Assembly (NCBI GenBank): GCA_947095585.1
Contig: OX352761.1
Coordinates: 136,368,277 to 136,432,276 of the forward strand
Source: Nephrocerus scutellatus
Taxonomy: Eukaryota > Arthropoda > Insecta > Diptera > Pipunculidae
Length of the DNA stretch: 64,000 nucleotides
Direction of reading: 5' to 3'
Part shown: positions 46,946 to 59,344 of the stretch, piece by piece
How positions within the stretch are numbered: the first letter of the stretch is position 1
Layout of the letters: each line of letters opens with the position of its first letter
The notes under the pieces: generated by a model
Databases searched by the model: none
What the model saw: only the letters and a program-made list of their open reading frames with translations
What the model was told of the DNA's origin: nothing
Translations under genes and position numbers: made by a program

Positions 46946-48495
46946 AGCAAACAAAGTGATAGTGAAAACATGCAAGTTTGCTGTATTGAGGTGTGATATT
47001 AGAGTTTCAAACAACAATGCATTTAATGCATTTGATAAGTGAGAAAAAATAGCTTAATTAAATTTCAATTCAATAAATGCTGTTTGCAATGAACAGATGA
47101 AAGTATAAGTAGTTGCAAGCTAAACATTTGTATCTATTTATAACTATACCTGTTCCACCAATCGCACTCGAATACTCAATCACGCTCGCAAGTAAATATA
47201 CCACGCAAAGGATGAAAGGATATATTTTACTAGTGCTCTGGGTTAAGTAGGGTTAAGCTCGTTTAGGATGGAAACTGGGTCAATTTAACAACACTTCCTA
47301 TTATGATATTTTCCCAGAGCTCGAGGAAATTACAACTCCAGCAGATGTAAGCTAATTGTTTATCCACTGCTAATTACAGCGCGCGATCTCGTTAAACGGT
47401 TTCATGATTTGTTCAAGAGGTTTTTCCATTTCAGTTTAAAAATGTGCGTTGTTATAAGACACGTAACTTGTATATAGTAGATATGTCTATCTATTCGTTT
47501 GCAGTTTTTTACTTATTTATCGAACACTTTTGTTTTGCCTTTCTTTGGATTTAAATGAGAAATTAGATCGACAGCGAAACGTGTTCGTACGGTTTTATTG
47601 TTGTAATGTTGAACTATACTGCAATGAAATATTTTAAGCTTGCGAGTCAAAGATTACAGAAGATTGCCGATTGTGATTAATCTGTCCAGCGTGTTTTCAT
47701 GGTTTCGCTGGAGGCCATTACTAATTGAAGCGATTCATTTAAAATTTGAAATGTGAAATTAAATAAAACGTTAGTTTGATTGATCGTTGCAGTTTTAATT
47801 GATTTTGTTCTGCTTCATATTTTTGAATGTTTTCTTGGTGAACTATTTGATCTGTTGTAAATGCAAAAATATTTCTTTTAACGAAGCACTTTTACTTTTT
47901 TCATGTCGATTCGATAATCGAAAGGGGGTTTCAGCGTGTTATAAAGTGCTAGGCACAGCTTGATGTTTTGCTAACGGAGAGGTCAAAAGGAGAAGGCTGT
48001 AAGCTTGTATATGAAATGCCTGCGGGAATAGAGAATAAACAGACATTCGTCTGGTAGGTACTCCTAAAGAAGGAACATCTTAACTTCCGAAAATGGAAAG
48101 TAAACTACTGGTCTTACCATTATTTACAATGAAGCTTGTTGCTGGTAACGCACGTACCGAAAATTTGGTACCGAGTTTTTTGGTACCATCGATCCACAGA
48201 TAATGGGCGGGGTTTTATATTTCTTGCATTATATAATTTTAAGCATTAAGTTCTTATCAATGCTGTTCTATCCATTTGTTTAGCATTTTGCGTCGCATTT
48301 ATAAATTAAAATAATTCAAACCCCTTCTATTGAGCGGTCAGGATTTTATAATCCAATTAAGAAAGGGAACATCAATTTCATGACTATAAATTTTCGGCAC
48401 AATAAAACTTTGCCCAATGTCTTACGATTATTAGATTTGTTAGGTCAACTATGATGAATGAAGTATAATACCACTTTAGGGTGAGTAACGATTAT
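46946..48495. other. AT-rich, no gene seen
   Basis: No domain and no repeat recognised. Confidence 0.5.
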
Positions 48496-48499
48496 TTTA

Positions 48500-48690
48500 T
48501 CAGATCACTAGTGGAAAGTTGGACACAAAAACCTTTCTGCTGGTCATTAATAAATTTTCGTCATTTAAAATATTTTATAAGCTGAAGATCAATCAGCGTT
48601 GTTAGACCTTAGAGAAAAGGAATGTTAGTGCTATGGATTGGTACGAAGCAAGAGATAACGGTTCGCCTTGCACAATGCATGCACAAATAC
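48500..48690 (-). mobile_element. CR1-like LINE fragment
   Basis: The minus strand gives SLASYQSIAL, then LFSKV and INDQQ-like text, matching SSYQLIALTSILSKVMETL in the copy at 45748-46420. A short remnant of RT motif 2. Confidence 0.55.
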
Positions 48691-48769
48691 TGTTTTTTAA
48701 ATGCTTGGCCCAAAAGTACAGGACAGATGGTACATGCCGACAATTCAATAAAGAAAGGGATTATCGCTA

Positions 48770-49445
48770 CATGGCGATCAGCCATCAGCAGAATGTGGGG
48801 AATAAAACAAAATGCATCAGAATTGCAAGTGGCCGTAACTATCTCTGACTGGTGGAAGTGCGATAAAACCTCCACGTGGTACCCGCCGGTAATTTTCCTC
48901 TAATACAAGAAAAGCTGAATGATCGGACTAGTCCCTTCAAAGCGAGGTTGGCGCGAGGCCAATAACCTCGCCCATAAAAAAACTATTACGGAACCCAAAA
49001 TCAGCCTCGGATACACTGATGAACGACGACGACCACGGCAACGAAAACGGCTAAGAAGTTTCCTCATGGAAAATACGGTCATTGTATAGAGATCGAGCTG
49101 CAGAGCAGCTAGTCGATACCCTATCCAAATATAATGCTGACATAACAGCAATCGAGGAGGGGGAATGGTGTCTCACAAAAATCTGAACATGGTATATATA
49201 ACAGCTGTCATGCAAGACATCATGTGCACGTGGTGGAGAATGAAACCCACCGTTATCGGCTTTAAAGCCAACTGTAAAGGGTCAACTGTAGCAGCCGATA
49301 ACAGCATTGAACCCAGAAACACGCACACGATTGCTTAAAGCCAACAAAGCCTACTATATTCTGTCAAGACTCTTCAAATCCAGGAACTTGACCATAACAT
49401 CCAAGCGACTGGTATATAAGATAATGGTCATTATTATTGTCAATT
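48770..49445 (+). mobile_element. RTE-like LINE (family B), endonuclease start joined to thumb
   Basis: The leader at 48800-48960 aligns with 16930-16760 on the minus strand. At about 49090 DRAAEQLVDTLSKYNADITA, then IEEGEW, is the start of the AP endonuclease (ADITALQE in relatives, here with Gln changed to Glu). A deletion then jumps to ETRTRLLKANKAYYILSRLF and SKRLVYKIMV, part of the thumb. All of RT between is lost. Confidence 0.78.
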
Positions 49446-49449
49446 GTCC

Positions 49450-51075
49450 ATATTATTTTTTTCATGCAAGCACAATCATTGCAATAACCCGGTTTTCCTT
49501 AAACCTAAAAGTAATTTAAGAAAATATAAAATACGATTATATTCAACTCGGGCTTTCAGTTATTCTCTATTTTGTTAGCACTTTAAACAGCAATTACTAT
49601 GCTCTATCAATAGTATAATATCCTTAAATATTCATTGCACAAATCCCATTTGCATGAGTGACAATGTGGACTTTGATCTAAATAGTTAATTTTCTAAAGC
49701 ACAACAAAACAGAATATCCTTGACACGAAGACTTACAAATTATTATTTTATCTTGTTTCATTCCAGGTGAGTTAACAATCCCTTATCCGTTGTATATGTT
49801 GTCAACAAGTTTATTATGATGATGATGTCGGAGAGAGAATCCACCCGTCTACGCAAACATACAAACTTCTACAATGGCTGGAATTCTATTTCTAAAATAA
49901 GTCTCCCAATCCTATCCTTAACACACAGAAGCTATGCAATTTCATACTAGCATGTACTTAGATATGACTGCATGGGGGAACAACTTCATTGTTCTTGCTC
50001 TTGCAGCGCACAACTAAACTATCATCGCAAAGATTTTCTCTTTCTTTCGTATGTATTTTTTAATATTTGCAATTTATTGTTGTTGTTTGAAATAAGCAAG
50101 TGACATACTAACTAAGAAAATCTACGAATAAATAAAGTTAAATTACACTGAAGGACAAAATAAAATTGTCATCATCGTGCACAGAAACAACACTTTCATA
50201 CTTACGAAGATTCTTGAGTGCAAAAGCGGAGTGTTTGGCACGAAATTGCAAACGTGCTATATACTACCGCAAATAAAATTTGTGCGCGCATTGCAAAAAA
50301 AGGGAAAATTTCTTCGAAACGCCACCAACGAAATTACTTTCGTATCCTTTTGGAAAAAATTTTCGCGCGCAAATGCACTGTGAATGTTCTGTTTTGATGC
50401 TCTATTGCGTTGCGATCTTTATAAAAATGTGTTGCAAAAGTGTGCGAAACGACAAAAAAGGTCTTGCGGATACAGCAGGGTCTGGGTTTGGCTTAGAAAA
50501 AATAAATCAAACACCGAACATGTGTATAGCTCACTGCTGCGCACAAGTATCAGCGTTAATAAGATATTTCTGTGTTTTATACCCTTCGCCTGATCTCCCA
50601 CCCTATGTACATCATGGATTTGTACTTAATCTAGTTGCTCGTAAAAATGACAGACGGGATATGCTTACTCTTGAAGGATTTTTTTATTTTTTGTTTCGTT
50701 GAAAAAATGCTTCGTTTTGGAACTGAAGAAAAAATCGAACGGTGAGGGTTTCCTTCTTTCACCAACAGAAATGTTAGGTCACAATGAACAAAAATACTTT
50801 ATAGGAGTTTTCTTCAACCATCAGTTAGACAGACAACAGAGCCACGGACCGGCAAACATTAATATCTCCTTTAACTTCTTCTTGCTAGCACGAAGTACAA
50901 AAATTTATTAAACCTCTGCGCAGTATCATTGCTCTGTCACAAGATTTGCTTCACCATAAAAATTTTATGATGTGATGAATTATTTTAATGTTTGCCTATG
51001 AGTCCTACCTTATTGTGTCCAGAAGAAGAAGAAAATATGAATTTAGAATTTCAAACATTATGATTTATTGTAAGA
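49450..51075. other. No gene supported
   Basis: Overlapping plus and minus frames at 50280-50702 have no domain. No repeat recognised. Confidence 0.45.
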
Positions 51076-51079
51076 CATA

Positions 51080-51425
51080 CAAAGTTGGCAGTGGTTAACA
51101 CCGTTGGCTCCCACTCGAAGGACATCGGGTTCGATTCCCGGTGCGTCCAAGAAATGCACGTATTTTTCTCACCGACCTGATTTCAAGTACTCATGGTACG
51201 ATGCTGTACATCTGATATACAGACGCCTAACTGCTGTATTCACGGTTATCAAGAGCCAAACATGTGGGTTTATGAGCACAATATTCTAGTTTGTGAGTGC
51301 TCGGGTTGAACTTTCAACTCCACTTTCTTTCCTTCTTTCTTCTATCCTAATATTTTCGAGCCAACGCTATGTCTGGGCAATTTAAGCGTGTAAATTCCTT
51401 CAAGTGTGCTCTAATTATAAAAAAA
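51080..51425 (+). mobile_element. SINE-B, full-length-like copy with tRNA head
   Basis: The head TTGGCAGTGGTTAACACC holds an A box-like TGGCAGTGG and, about 40 nt on, the B box GGTTCGATTCC, which fits the Pol III consensus. The head differs from SINE-A. The body is unique to this copy in the window. The tail at 51350-51425 (GCCAACGCTATGTC, GGCAATTTAAGCGTGT, then an A run) matches 7983-8070 and 18190-18288. No clear target duplication. A degraded tRNA gene is a weaker alternative, since the 3' tail is shared with other loci. Confidence 0.7.
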
Positions 51426-51964
51426 GGCCACCAAAGAAGTTTAACTTCTATCAAAGAGACTAGGATGCATTTGTTGTAACCTACGATTTTTTAAATTAAA
51501 TTAGTCTAAAATTTGAACTACTAACAGTTGATTATGACCAAATAGTAAAAGAACTGCAAAAAATTTTGTATATTACTTAGAACCTCATGAGTTCGTCTTA
51601 AAAAAAACTCCATTCTCTCGCAATACTATTTTCTAAGTAAACAGCTTAAAGCATAAAATATTAAAATTTGGTACTTATGTTAAAGAATATAAATCCGCTA
51701 GTATGTTTTTGCATAAAATTATCATAAGATATAAAATTCGTGTTGCACGACCGTAGCTTTAATTCAAGTTTTTTATTTGTACAAAAAAAAAATTGCAGGC
51801 TACACAGACATTTTGTCGTTTCCTATTGAAAGAATCTTGTACTGGACGTATCGTGTTCTTTCATCGAGGGTATCGTTTCTACGGTAGACTGAGCTCATAC
51901 AATTGATCCAATACATCACTTATAATGCCTCGTCAAACTGACTAGGCCAGAGAATTATTTTTTT

Positions 51965-53285
51965 TTTTGAGGACAATCCCAGCCCAAGTGGCTGACACTG
52001 CGACCTAAGAAGATCTATTGGTGTAGCTAATCTAAGAGACTTACTACCTCCCTAATGAAGGATAGTATGTCCTTAGTGGTAGAGTTTTGTAGATCTGCCG
52101 ACGAACATATTGCCTTCTGGAAAATACGTCATCTTAACCGGATCAATGCTGGACAATCACAGAGTATGTGCCCGGATAATTCATCATCCTCCGAGCAGAA
52201 TCTACATTTCGTGTCTGAGCGCAGATTAATTTTGCTAAGGTAATATCGCAAGCCAAAGTGACCTGTGAGAAAGATTACCAACTTTTGATTGCTATTCTTG
52301 TGCAAATCAAGGATTTCCTTTTAGGAAAAAGGCCTGATTAATCTTTTGGATTGTCTAAGCCCTGGCATATTATGCAAATGGGCTCGACGAAGTCTACTTT
52401 CCCTTTTATTAATCAACACTGCAGCTAAGTTGACACCACAGTAAGGTTCGAAGGCAGATTCCGATCCAGCCCTGGCTAGTTCATATTCATTGCCTGCAAT
52501 TCCTTGGTGACCAGAGACACAACCTGTTATATTTTGCTAGAGATTGAAGTGCCTCGTACGAGCATTTAACGAATTTGGAGTCCATAATGTTGGAAGATAA
52601 CGCTTTCAGTGCTGCTTGATTATCAGAAAAGTATAAATCATTGCGTTGATAATACCCTTACTAAGGTCAATCCTAGCGCAGACCTCAATGGCATGGAGTT
52701 CCGCCTGGAAAACCGTGGGACTCATACCCATTCGTATCGAGACTTTGATGTTGAGTTCGAAAATACCAGCTCCTACTTCAGATTCAATCTTCGATCTGTC
52801 TATGTACCAGACCAGACCTTTAGCGTCCAGTGCTGGAACACCATTAGACTAGTTCAATATTGTAAATTCAATTAACCTGCCAAAACAGTAGTCCCTGGCC
52901 ACGGTGTCGGGGATGGTGCATAACATGTCTCTTTCAAGAATTGAATCAAGAATTTTCAGGTGTCCCACGTAGTCACCTGATTTGAGCCCGTGTTCTAGTT
53001 GCAGCTTAGTAGCGCATCTTGTAGCCGTCTTCCTGTTGAAGATTGGCAGGGGTGAAAGCCCAACAACAGCTTCTAATGCAGCCGTAGAGCAGGTGCGCAT
53101 GGCTTCCGTTATACCTAGACAGGCAATTGTTTGTAGCTTCCGAAGCTATATTGCCGTTATCCGCTCAAGAACTTTCAGCCACCATATGATGGCCGCGTAA
53201 GTGATAATCGGTCTTACCATCATAGAATACATACAATGTATCATTTTAGGATTAAGACCCCAAGTTCACGAAGCGTCTACTGGCC
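51965..53285 (-). mobile_element. LOA-like LINE, RT end plus RNase H
   Basis: Minus strand: a decayed RT C-terminus from about 53270, then AMRTCSTAALEAVVGLSPLP and HLKILDSILERDMLCTIPDT. The RNase H region is recognisable by comparison with the plus-strand copy at 31725-33225: the same KILDSI and VLCTIPDT words occur there. It ends AGTAAGTCTCTTAGATTAGC, AATAGATCTTCTTAGG. The open frame at 52609-52875 on the plus strand is a shadow of the RNase H. Confidence 0.8.
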
Positions 53286-53960
53286 CACAAGGCCCTTGGG
53301 GCACTGCCACTTCCGTCGTTGGATGGTTGTGCCTATTGGTTCCTGACCCGTTCTCTGGTAAAGATATTCGTTAGAGATACGGTTAGGCCAGAAAACACTT
53401 AGTAGCGGTCACCTTCCAAGTGCTGCACACATACAATAGCACATATTCAACATTTGAACGGAACAGTCGCAGCTTGGTGTTCGGTTCTACCTTCGGTCGA
53501 GACAATACTACCAAGATATTGGAAACTCTCTACTCTTTCTACCGGTTGTCCAGCAATGTTAACTTGAATTACTGAGTTAGTGTCAAGGTTGATGATTTTG
53601 GTTTTGGCAGTAATTAATCTTCAAACCCGCAACATTTGCCTCCCTTCCAACATTTGTTGTCATTTGGTGCAGCTCCATAATCCTGTGTGAGAGTAAACAA
53701 ACGTCGTCAGTCTAGTCCAGATGTTTGAGTTGAGATGTAATAGTCCAACGAAATCCTCCGTTTCCAGTAGATAAAGCTGCGCGAAGCACATCACTAATCA
53801 CCAACAAAAAAATTATCGGCGATAGAATGCACCCTTGTCGTACCCCACTTAGGATCTCGAATTCCTCTGAAATTCCTCTGTCAAAAACCTGACAGAGTTC
53901 AAAGTTTCTTAATCTCCTGTTCCAATTTAAACAAACCATATGTCAATAACACAACAAAAT
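53286..53960 (-). mobile_element. RTE-like LINE, RT core and thumb
   Basis: Minus strand: EEFEILSGVRQGCILSPIIF, LLVISDVLRAALSTGNGGFR, LKHLDYADDVCLL (catalytic YADD near 53710) and MELHQMTTN, then frame changes into FWPNRISNEYL and QRRKW. It resembles the copy at 7185-8350. Here the SGVRQGCILSP motif and YADD are both intact, but the frame is broken afterwards and the LOA-like LINE follows directly at 53285. Confidence 0.85.
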
Positions 53961-53964
53961 ATTT

Positions 53965-55415
53965 CCCATATTAAGACTTCTCAAAGCGTATCCAGCACTT
54001 TATATAAAACCCACTCACAGTTTTTGCAATAAATTGTTCAATAAATTAAGAATTAACCATAAATGAAAGGTGAAATTTTCTGAGTCATACAAAGGAGTAG
54101 AATCGAACAACGACAGCCAGAACGACCGTAAGGTCATCAAACGGCCAGTTAAAAGCAAATCGGTGGCAACGCAGCATGTCCTGCCCTGTGTGTCTGTCCA
54201 ATGTCCATAGTCCGACCAAAGTGACGAAGCAAACTTCGTAATAACAAGCATAACGGAGTATGTACATTTATTGGTTCAGTCAGCGTGGAAGCTGACAACT
54301 TCCTTTTTTAGGGATTTTAATTTGACTTTGTTGTCGGTGTTGTTGACGCTGGTGTTATTTCCGTATTTCTTCCGGGATCTGTTTTGTTCTGTGCCTTACC
54401 GCTTTTCAATATGTGCGTGTGTGCGTTGCCTGCCCCCTCCGCCAATCAATCATTTGAACAAAACGCCAATTTGCACAAACAAAGTCAATTAGCAAGCGTC
54501 CACAAAAGCACTACTTCGCGAGCAAATATTTTCCTTTGTTCACCGGCCTGGCTGCTGGGTGCGCCTTCGGTGATGATGATGATGACACAGAATCAGCTCT
54601 TGTTGTCGTCGTCGTATCGAAAATGGTGCCAGCTAATTAAGTGCAAATAGACCCGGCAACACACAAGTCGAAATCATTTAGTGAAGTTCGGCTGGATGCC
54701 AGCCTACGTGGGCGCATATAGAACTCTTTGTGCAATAATTGCACCACATACGAGAATCTAATAAACCAGAATCGCAAAAAGTTAATATTTCCTGGATAGG
54801 AGTGAAATAGGAAGTATTACTGGAATTTATTAATTTTCTTTTTCCGATGAAGAATTGTGTGCTTGTGCTGGGTTCTATTCGAAGCCAACTCATAAAGTGC
54901 AAACTTTCTGCTCGAGCTGAGTAATGAGTAATCGAAAAAGAAAAGTTATTACTTCACTCGTCTTGTATTTCTTTAAAGGGAATTCTCTGCTCTATTTCCT
55001 GTTGGCCTGAATATCTTATTTGCACAAATGATTCTCTTTAAATTATAATTAACTACTGCAAATATTAGTGCAAATATTAACTTTCAAAGAAGAAGTGCTA
55101 CTTGCGACGATTCACTTGATAATAAGGTTTGCAGAGGGCTTTAAAAATTTTACATTAACCGAACGTGTGTGGAATAGATATTGATTCGATGTCTTCTTAG
55201 CTAATTATCAAGAGATATTTAAAATATGCTATATACATACTTTTTTCCCGAGTCAAATATCTACAAAAAATGGAGCGCACGCCCGTTGCTTTGATGTGCA
55301 ACGTCTATGTCAGCTAGTCATAAGGCATAGTATCAACACTTATGTGTCTGGTGAACCTACAATCTATAGTATTGCTTAGTGTTGTCTGTTCTGTGGGCAC
55401 GTAGTTGAGGCCGAA
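53965..55415. other. No gene seen
   Basis: AT-rich. A (GAT)n patch lies near 54571-54586. Open frames at 54015-54251 and 54384-54650 show no domain. Confidence 0.45.
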
Positions 55416-55421
55416 CTCAGT

Positions 55422-55724
55422 CTATCCCTCATTTCGGACGGGGATGTCTTCGACAGATGTGTGTTTACTAACTTCACTCGATATGTCCATTAGTACAGGT
55501 ACACCAGCGATTGAAGTAGTCGCCGAGTCTGGGTAGTTCACTATGCGTGCCGTGGCATCTTTGTGACGATACCGAAACAGTCTCGCACGCTCGGCACCAG
55601 ATATTGGGGTACCTGTGCGTGGTCCATAGCCTTCTTTTTCCAACGATAGTCGTAATTTATATTTTCGGCTGGGTTTTGCACGAGCTCGTGGCTGGCTGGC
55701 TGGCTGATCAGATCTTGTGATCAA
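55422..55724 (-). CDS. Possible coding remnant, basic SGAERARLFR motif
   Basis: A 100-codon frame with coding-like base use: basic N-terminal third (RARAKPSRKYKLRLSLEK), then TPISGAERARLFRYRHKD and a Ser/Thr/Val-rich acidic tail ending IPVRNEG. An S.AER.R.fR..rk motif is common near the start of insect mobile-element and DNA-binding proteins, but it is too short to name a family. The ATG lies within 15 nt of the Rep-1 copy at 55710-55815, so the start could be artificial. It could be a transposon ORF piece, a host exon, or chance. Confidence 0.25.
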   Translation of the reverse strand: MITRSDQPASQPRARAKPSRKYKLRLSLEKEGYGPRTGTPISGAERARLFRYRHKDATARIVNYPDSATTSIAGVPVLMDISSEVSKHTSVEDIPVRNEG

Positions 55725-55815
55725 TTATTAACCCACTTCCTAAAGCCCAATTTTAACCAAAGTTTGCACACATGTGTATATCCCATACAACACTTTCTAT
55801 TAAATTTTTTACAAA
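55710..55815 (+). repeat. Rep-1 dispersed repeat, copy E (short)
   Basis: ATCAATTATTAACCCACTTC, AAAGTTTGCACACATGTGTA, then CACTTTCTATTAAATTTTT. One unit only; it lies between a possible coding remnant and an RTE-like LINE fragment. Confidence 0.65.
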
Positions 55816-56145
55816 CTGAAAGCTTCCTCTATAGCCCTTTGGTTTCCACCAACGATGTCGACTTCATCTGCCTAAGCCAGTATCTGAATGGACTTATAGA
55901 GGATTGTTCCTCTCGCCGTTACATCACAGTCTCGGATCACTTTCTTCTTCGCCAGGTTGAAGAGGACGAAGGCCAGTCCATCCCCTTGTCGGAGTCCGAT
56001 ATAGATGTTGAATGGGCTTGATAGTGATCCGGGTATTTTTACTTGGCTAATAATATTGGTCATGGTCAACATGGTGTCACTTTATTTGGGATGCCGATTT
56101 CTATACTGGCTTTATAAAGTTCTACTCTGGCTATACTATCATAGT
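55816..56145 (-). mobile_element. RTE-like LINE (family B), RT core
   Basis: Minus strand: DYDSIARVELYKASIEIGIP, then TNIISQVKIPGSLSSPFNIY, GLRQGDGLAFVLFNLAKKKV, RDCDVTARGTILYKSIQILA and YADEVDIVGGNQ. GLRQGDGL and the YADD box (here YADE, second Asp changed to Glu) are RT catalytic motifs. It is the same part that is deleted from the copies at 15433 and 49270. Confidence 0.83.
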
Positions 56146-56149
56146 CTTT

Positions 56150-58335
56150 ATAAAGATGGTGTAGTGAGTGAGCCTAAGGGTATAAGAAAAAAGTATGCTG
56201 TCGTCAAATCGAGAGGGAGCGGGGGACATTGAATTTCCGTACCCCTTGAAATAATTTGATCACCAAAAATTTATCTTAAGCTGCTATGTGGCCCTTGCAG
56301 TATGTGGTACCCCCATTTTGTTCGAAGGACAAATGAGAACGGTTAACATGTCACGATAGCGCTCGCCAGTTACAGTAATTGCTACATTGCCATATTGGGT
56401 TTTCGAAAAAATAGGTCCCAATTATTCCATCCGACGTTAAACCACACCAAACCCTGCACCGAAGGCGGTGTACTACCCGTTCATGCGGAGATCTTGGATT
56501 TTCAGTAAATAAATAATGAGAACGCACTTACGTCTCTAAGTCTAATAGATAGGAAATTATTAAGGCAACCCTTTTCGTTACGCTTTTAATTTCTGTTCTG
56601 GTCTCCTATGTTTCGGTGTGATTTTAAGACGTTTCACGTCACCTCTAGAATGATAAAACATGCAATAAAAATGCTCTGACTTACTGAACGATTATTAAAG
56701 TTACTTAACCATCCCATCATTAAATTCGGTGTGTTGGATTTACGTAACAGCAAAACTATTTAAAACTTAACATAATTAATAGAACAGAATGGAAATAACA
56801 TAGAATACCTTTCCAAGAGCTAAACTTAATGTAGAATTAATGCATGTGAGCCGATAAAAAAATGCACCTAATTTGTCCACTTAATGAGATTCATTTGTAT
56901 TCATTCAGGCTGCTAGTTCCAGGAAATATCCCGCTATGACAGTTTCACTATGGATGTCAGCGAAAATAACTTTTTAAATTGAACAATGAAAAAGTTTTTA
57001 GCTCGACAACAAATTAACAATAATTACTCCATGTTTGTTGATGGAGGGCGCGCAGTAAGGACTAAATGTAAGCTAGTACGACAAACTACAACGGTGCAAC
57101 AATTTAAGTAAGTTACGAGTAATGTTTCTTCGGGTCGCAAAAATTGTATTAACTTAACTCATAAATGAAAATGAGGTGGATGCAATATAGTTTGTGAGTA
57201 GTGATAAGAGAAAAACACATTTGCGTTGTCATAAAAATAAATCTCATACAGAATGATATGCGATTAATTTTGTCGGATGAAACTGAAAATTTCTCGATTT
57301 CGTTGCCTTTGGTGTGATACAAACAAGAGGATGATGATGGTGTGCGCACGAAAACATAGTGCACCAACACAGACAGATGGAACAAATGTAATTTTCCGCT
57401 TTAATTGTTTTATTAAAATTATCCATTACAATAAAATCGAATCTTAATTTCACACACAAATGCTCGCGGCACGCTTCACACGGACACTCGTGCAAGCCTT
57501 CATTTGGGGCTAAGTTCAATTCGATTGCTCGTCATTTTAGTGTTGCAACATTTTTTCGCTCTTCATTGGTTTTAGCCTTGTGAACGAAATGACAAAACGA
57601 AAAAAAATGTGGATGATGCCTATTTTTGATAATTTGTTTTGGATTTTCCGATTGACTTGCTTTTTCATCCATTTCTATTCGGTTGATTTGGCATGAATGA
57701 CGATGACAGCGGCCAACGCACACAGGCTCTAAACCATATTGAGTAAACTTCATCTGCTACAGCGAAGCGCATTGAAAAAAACCAACTATTTGTATCTATC
57801 GACCGAGTTAAAACACGTTAGCGCATTTTTTGCCTATTGTGCGGTGAAAAATTGGAGCAAACACGTTTTATGTGAGAAATGCCGTTTTCGATTTCATGAA
57901 AAGGTAACAAGATCGCGTATAATAAAGAGAAAAATTATGCAATTGATCGTGCGGATAATATATCGGAACACACTAGACTTTTTCCGATAACAAACCGCTT
58001 CAAAATATAGACTTTTCGTTAAATTACCAGTGTCGAGCGCCAAGGTCGATGGGTGAGAATTTTTGTACGTGTTATCCAAATAGTGAGGGTTTGCAAAGAG
58101 GGAGTTTCTTGCAAGACTTTACAAACTTGAGAATTATTCCAGCACATAGTTCCGTCAGCTTAAATGAGAAGACCACGTGAAATAAGCTAAACTTTTATTG
58201 CGTTGCGAAAATTCAGCACGAAATCAGATTTAGATATGATTTTTCCAATACCAAGGTATTTCCATAAGCAGATAACAATATTGTTATGTCTTTATTGGAA
58301 ACCCTTTACAATTTGTTGGTCGAGACGGTAGCCAC
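56150..58335. other. No gene seen
   Basis: AT-rich, no domain in the short frames at 57149-57753 and 57739-57990, and no repeat recognised. Confidence 0.45.
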
Positions 58336-58339
58336 AACC

Positions 58340-59340
58340 CGAACCATGGTTAACACGGCTGCCCTTCGCAACAAAGAGACCAGAAACAACCACGGTAAAG
58401 CGATAGGACTCACCCTAAATGCAGGTAGAGTAAGTCCTGGGGCTGTGATGCCGGGCGTAGATGAGAAATGGATGGATAGCCAGCTAACTGAGAAATTGGA
58501 GGCTCCACCAATAACCGAAGACCATAGTATGCTACCGCCACCAAGCGGTGATCCGAGACTCTGATGTAACGGCGAGAGAAACAATCCTTTATAAGTCTAT
58601 TCAGATACTGGCTTACGCAAACGATATTGACATCGTTGTTAGAAACCGAAGAGCTGTACAGGAAGCTTTCATCCAGATCGAGCAGGCGGCACGAAATCTG
58701 GGGCTGCACATAAATGAGAGCAAAACAAAGTACATGGTGGCCACGTCTGCGAGTAGAAGATCTAACATTGGTCCCTCAATTCAAATAGTGGAGCGCGAAT
58801 TTGAAGTAGTGCAATCGTTTAACTATCTCAGGTGAACTGTAGCATCCGATAACAGCATGGAACCAGAAATACGCGCACGATTGCTTAAAGCCAACAAAGC
58901 CTACTATAGTCTGTCAAGACTCTTCAAATCCAGGAACTAAACCATAACATCCAAGCTGCTCGTATATAAGGCAATGGTCATAGCAGTACTTACATATGGA
59001 TCCGAGACTTGGGTGCTTAGCAAAAAGTATTCTGACCTCTTAGCCGCGTTCGAGAAAAGTTTTACGGAGAATTGTTGGCCCCGTATGTGAGGAAGGACGA
59101 TTACGGAAACTCTAAAATGATGAGATCTACGAGCGTAACCGCGATGTCGACATCGTGAAGAGAATTAAGCTCGGTAGGTTCCGCAAGACACCTAGCTCGC
59201 ATGGGCGAAGAGGAACCTGCCCGGAAAGTCCTTTGCGGTAGGATTTATGGAACACGACAGCGAGGCCGGCCAAGCCTAAGCCTACGAGGCCAGGACCGGA
59301 CACCGGTTGTAGAGCCATATATGATGATGATGATGATGAT
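58340..59340 (+). mobile_element. RTE-like LINE (family B), internally deleted, (ATG)n tail
   Basis: The leader aligns with 16760-16670. SQLTEKLEAPPITEDHSMLP (RT start) is joined to RDSDVTARETILYKSIQILA. YANDIDIVVRNRRAVQEAF follows, the YADD box with the first catalytic Asp changed to Asn. AARNLGLHINESKTKYMVAT, LLKANKAYYSLSRLFK, MVIAVLTYGSETWVLSK and LLAAFEKSF come next. The 3' end is (ATG)n at 59321-59340, as in RTE-type LINEs that end in short tandem repeats. At least two internal deletions. Confidence 0.87.
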
Positions 59341-59344
59341 TATA

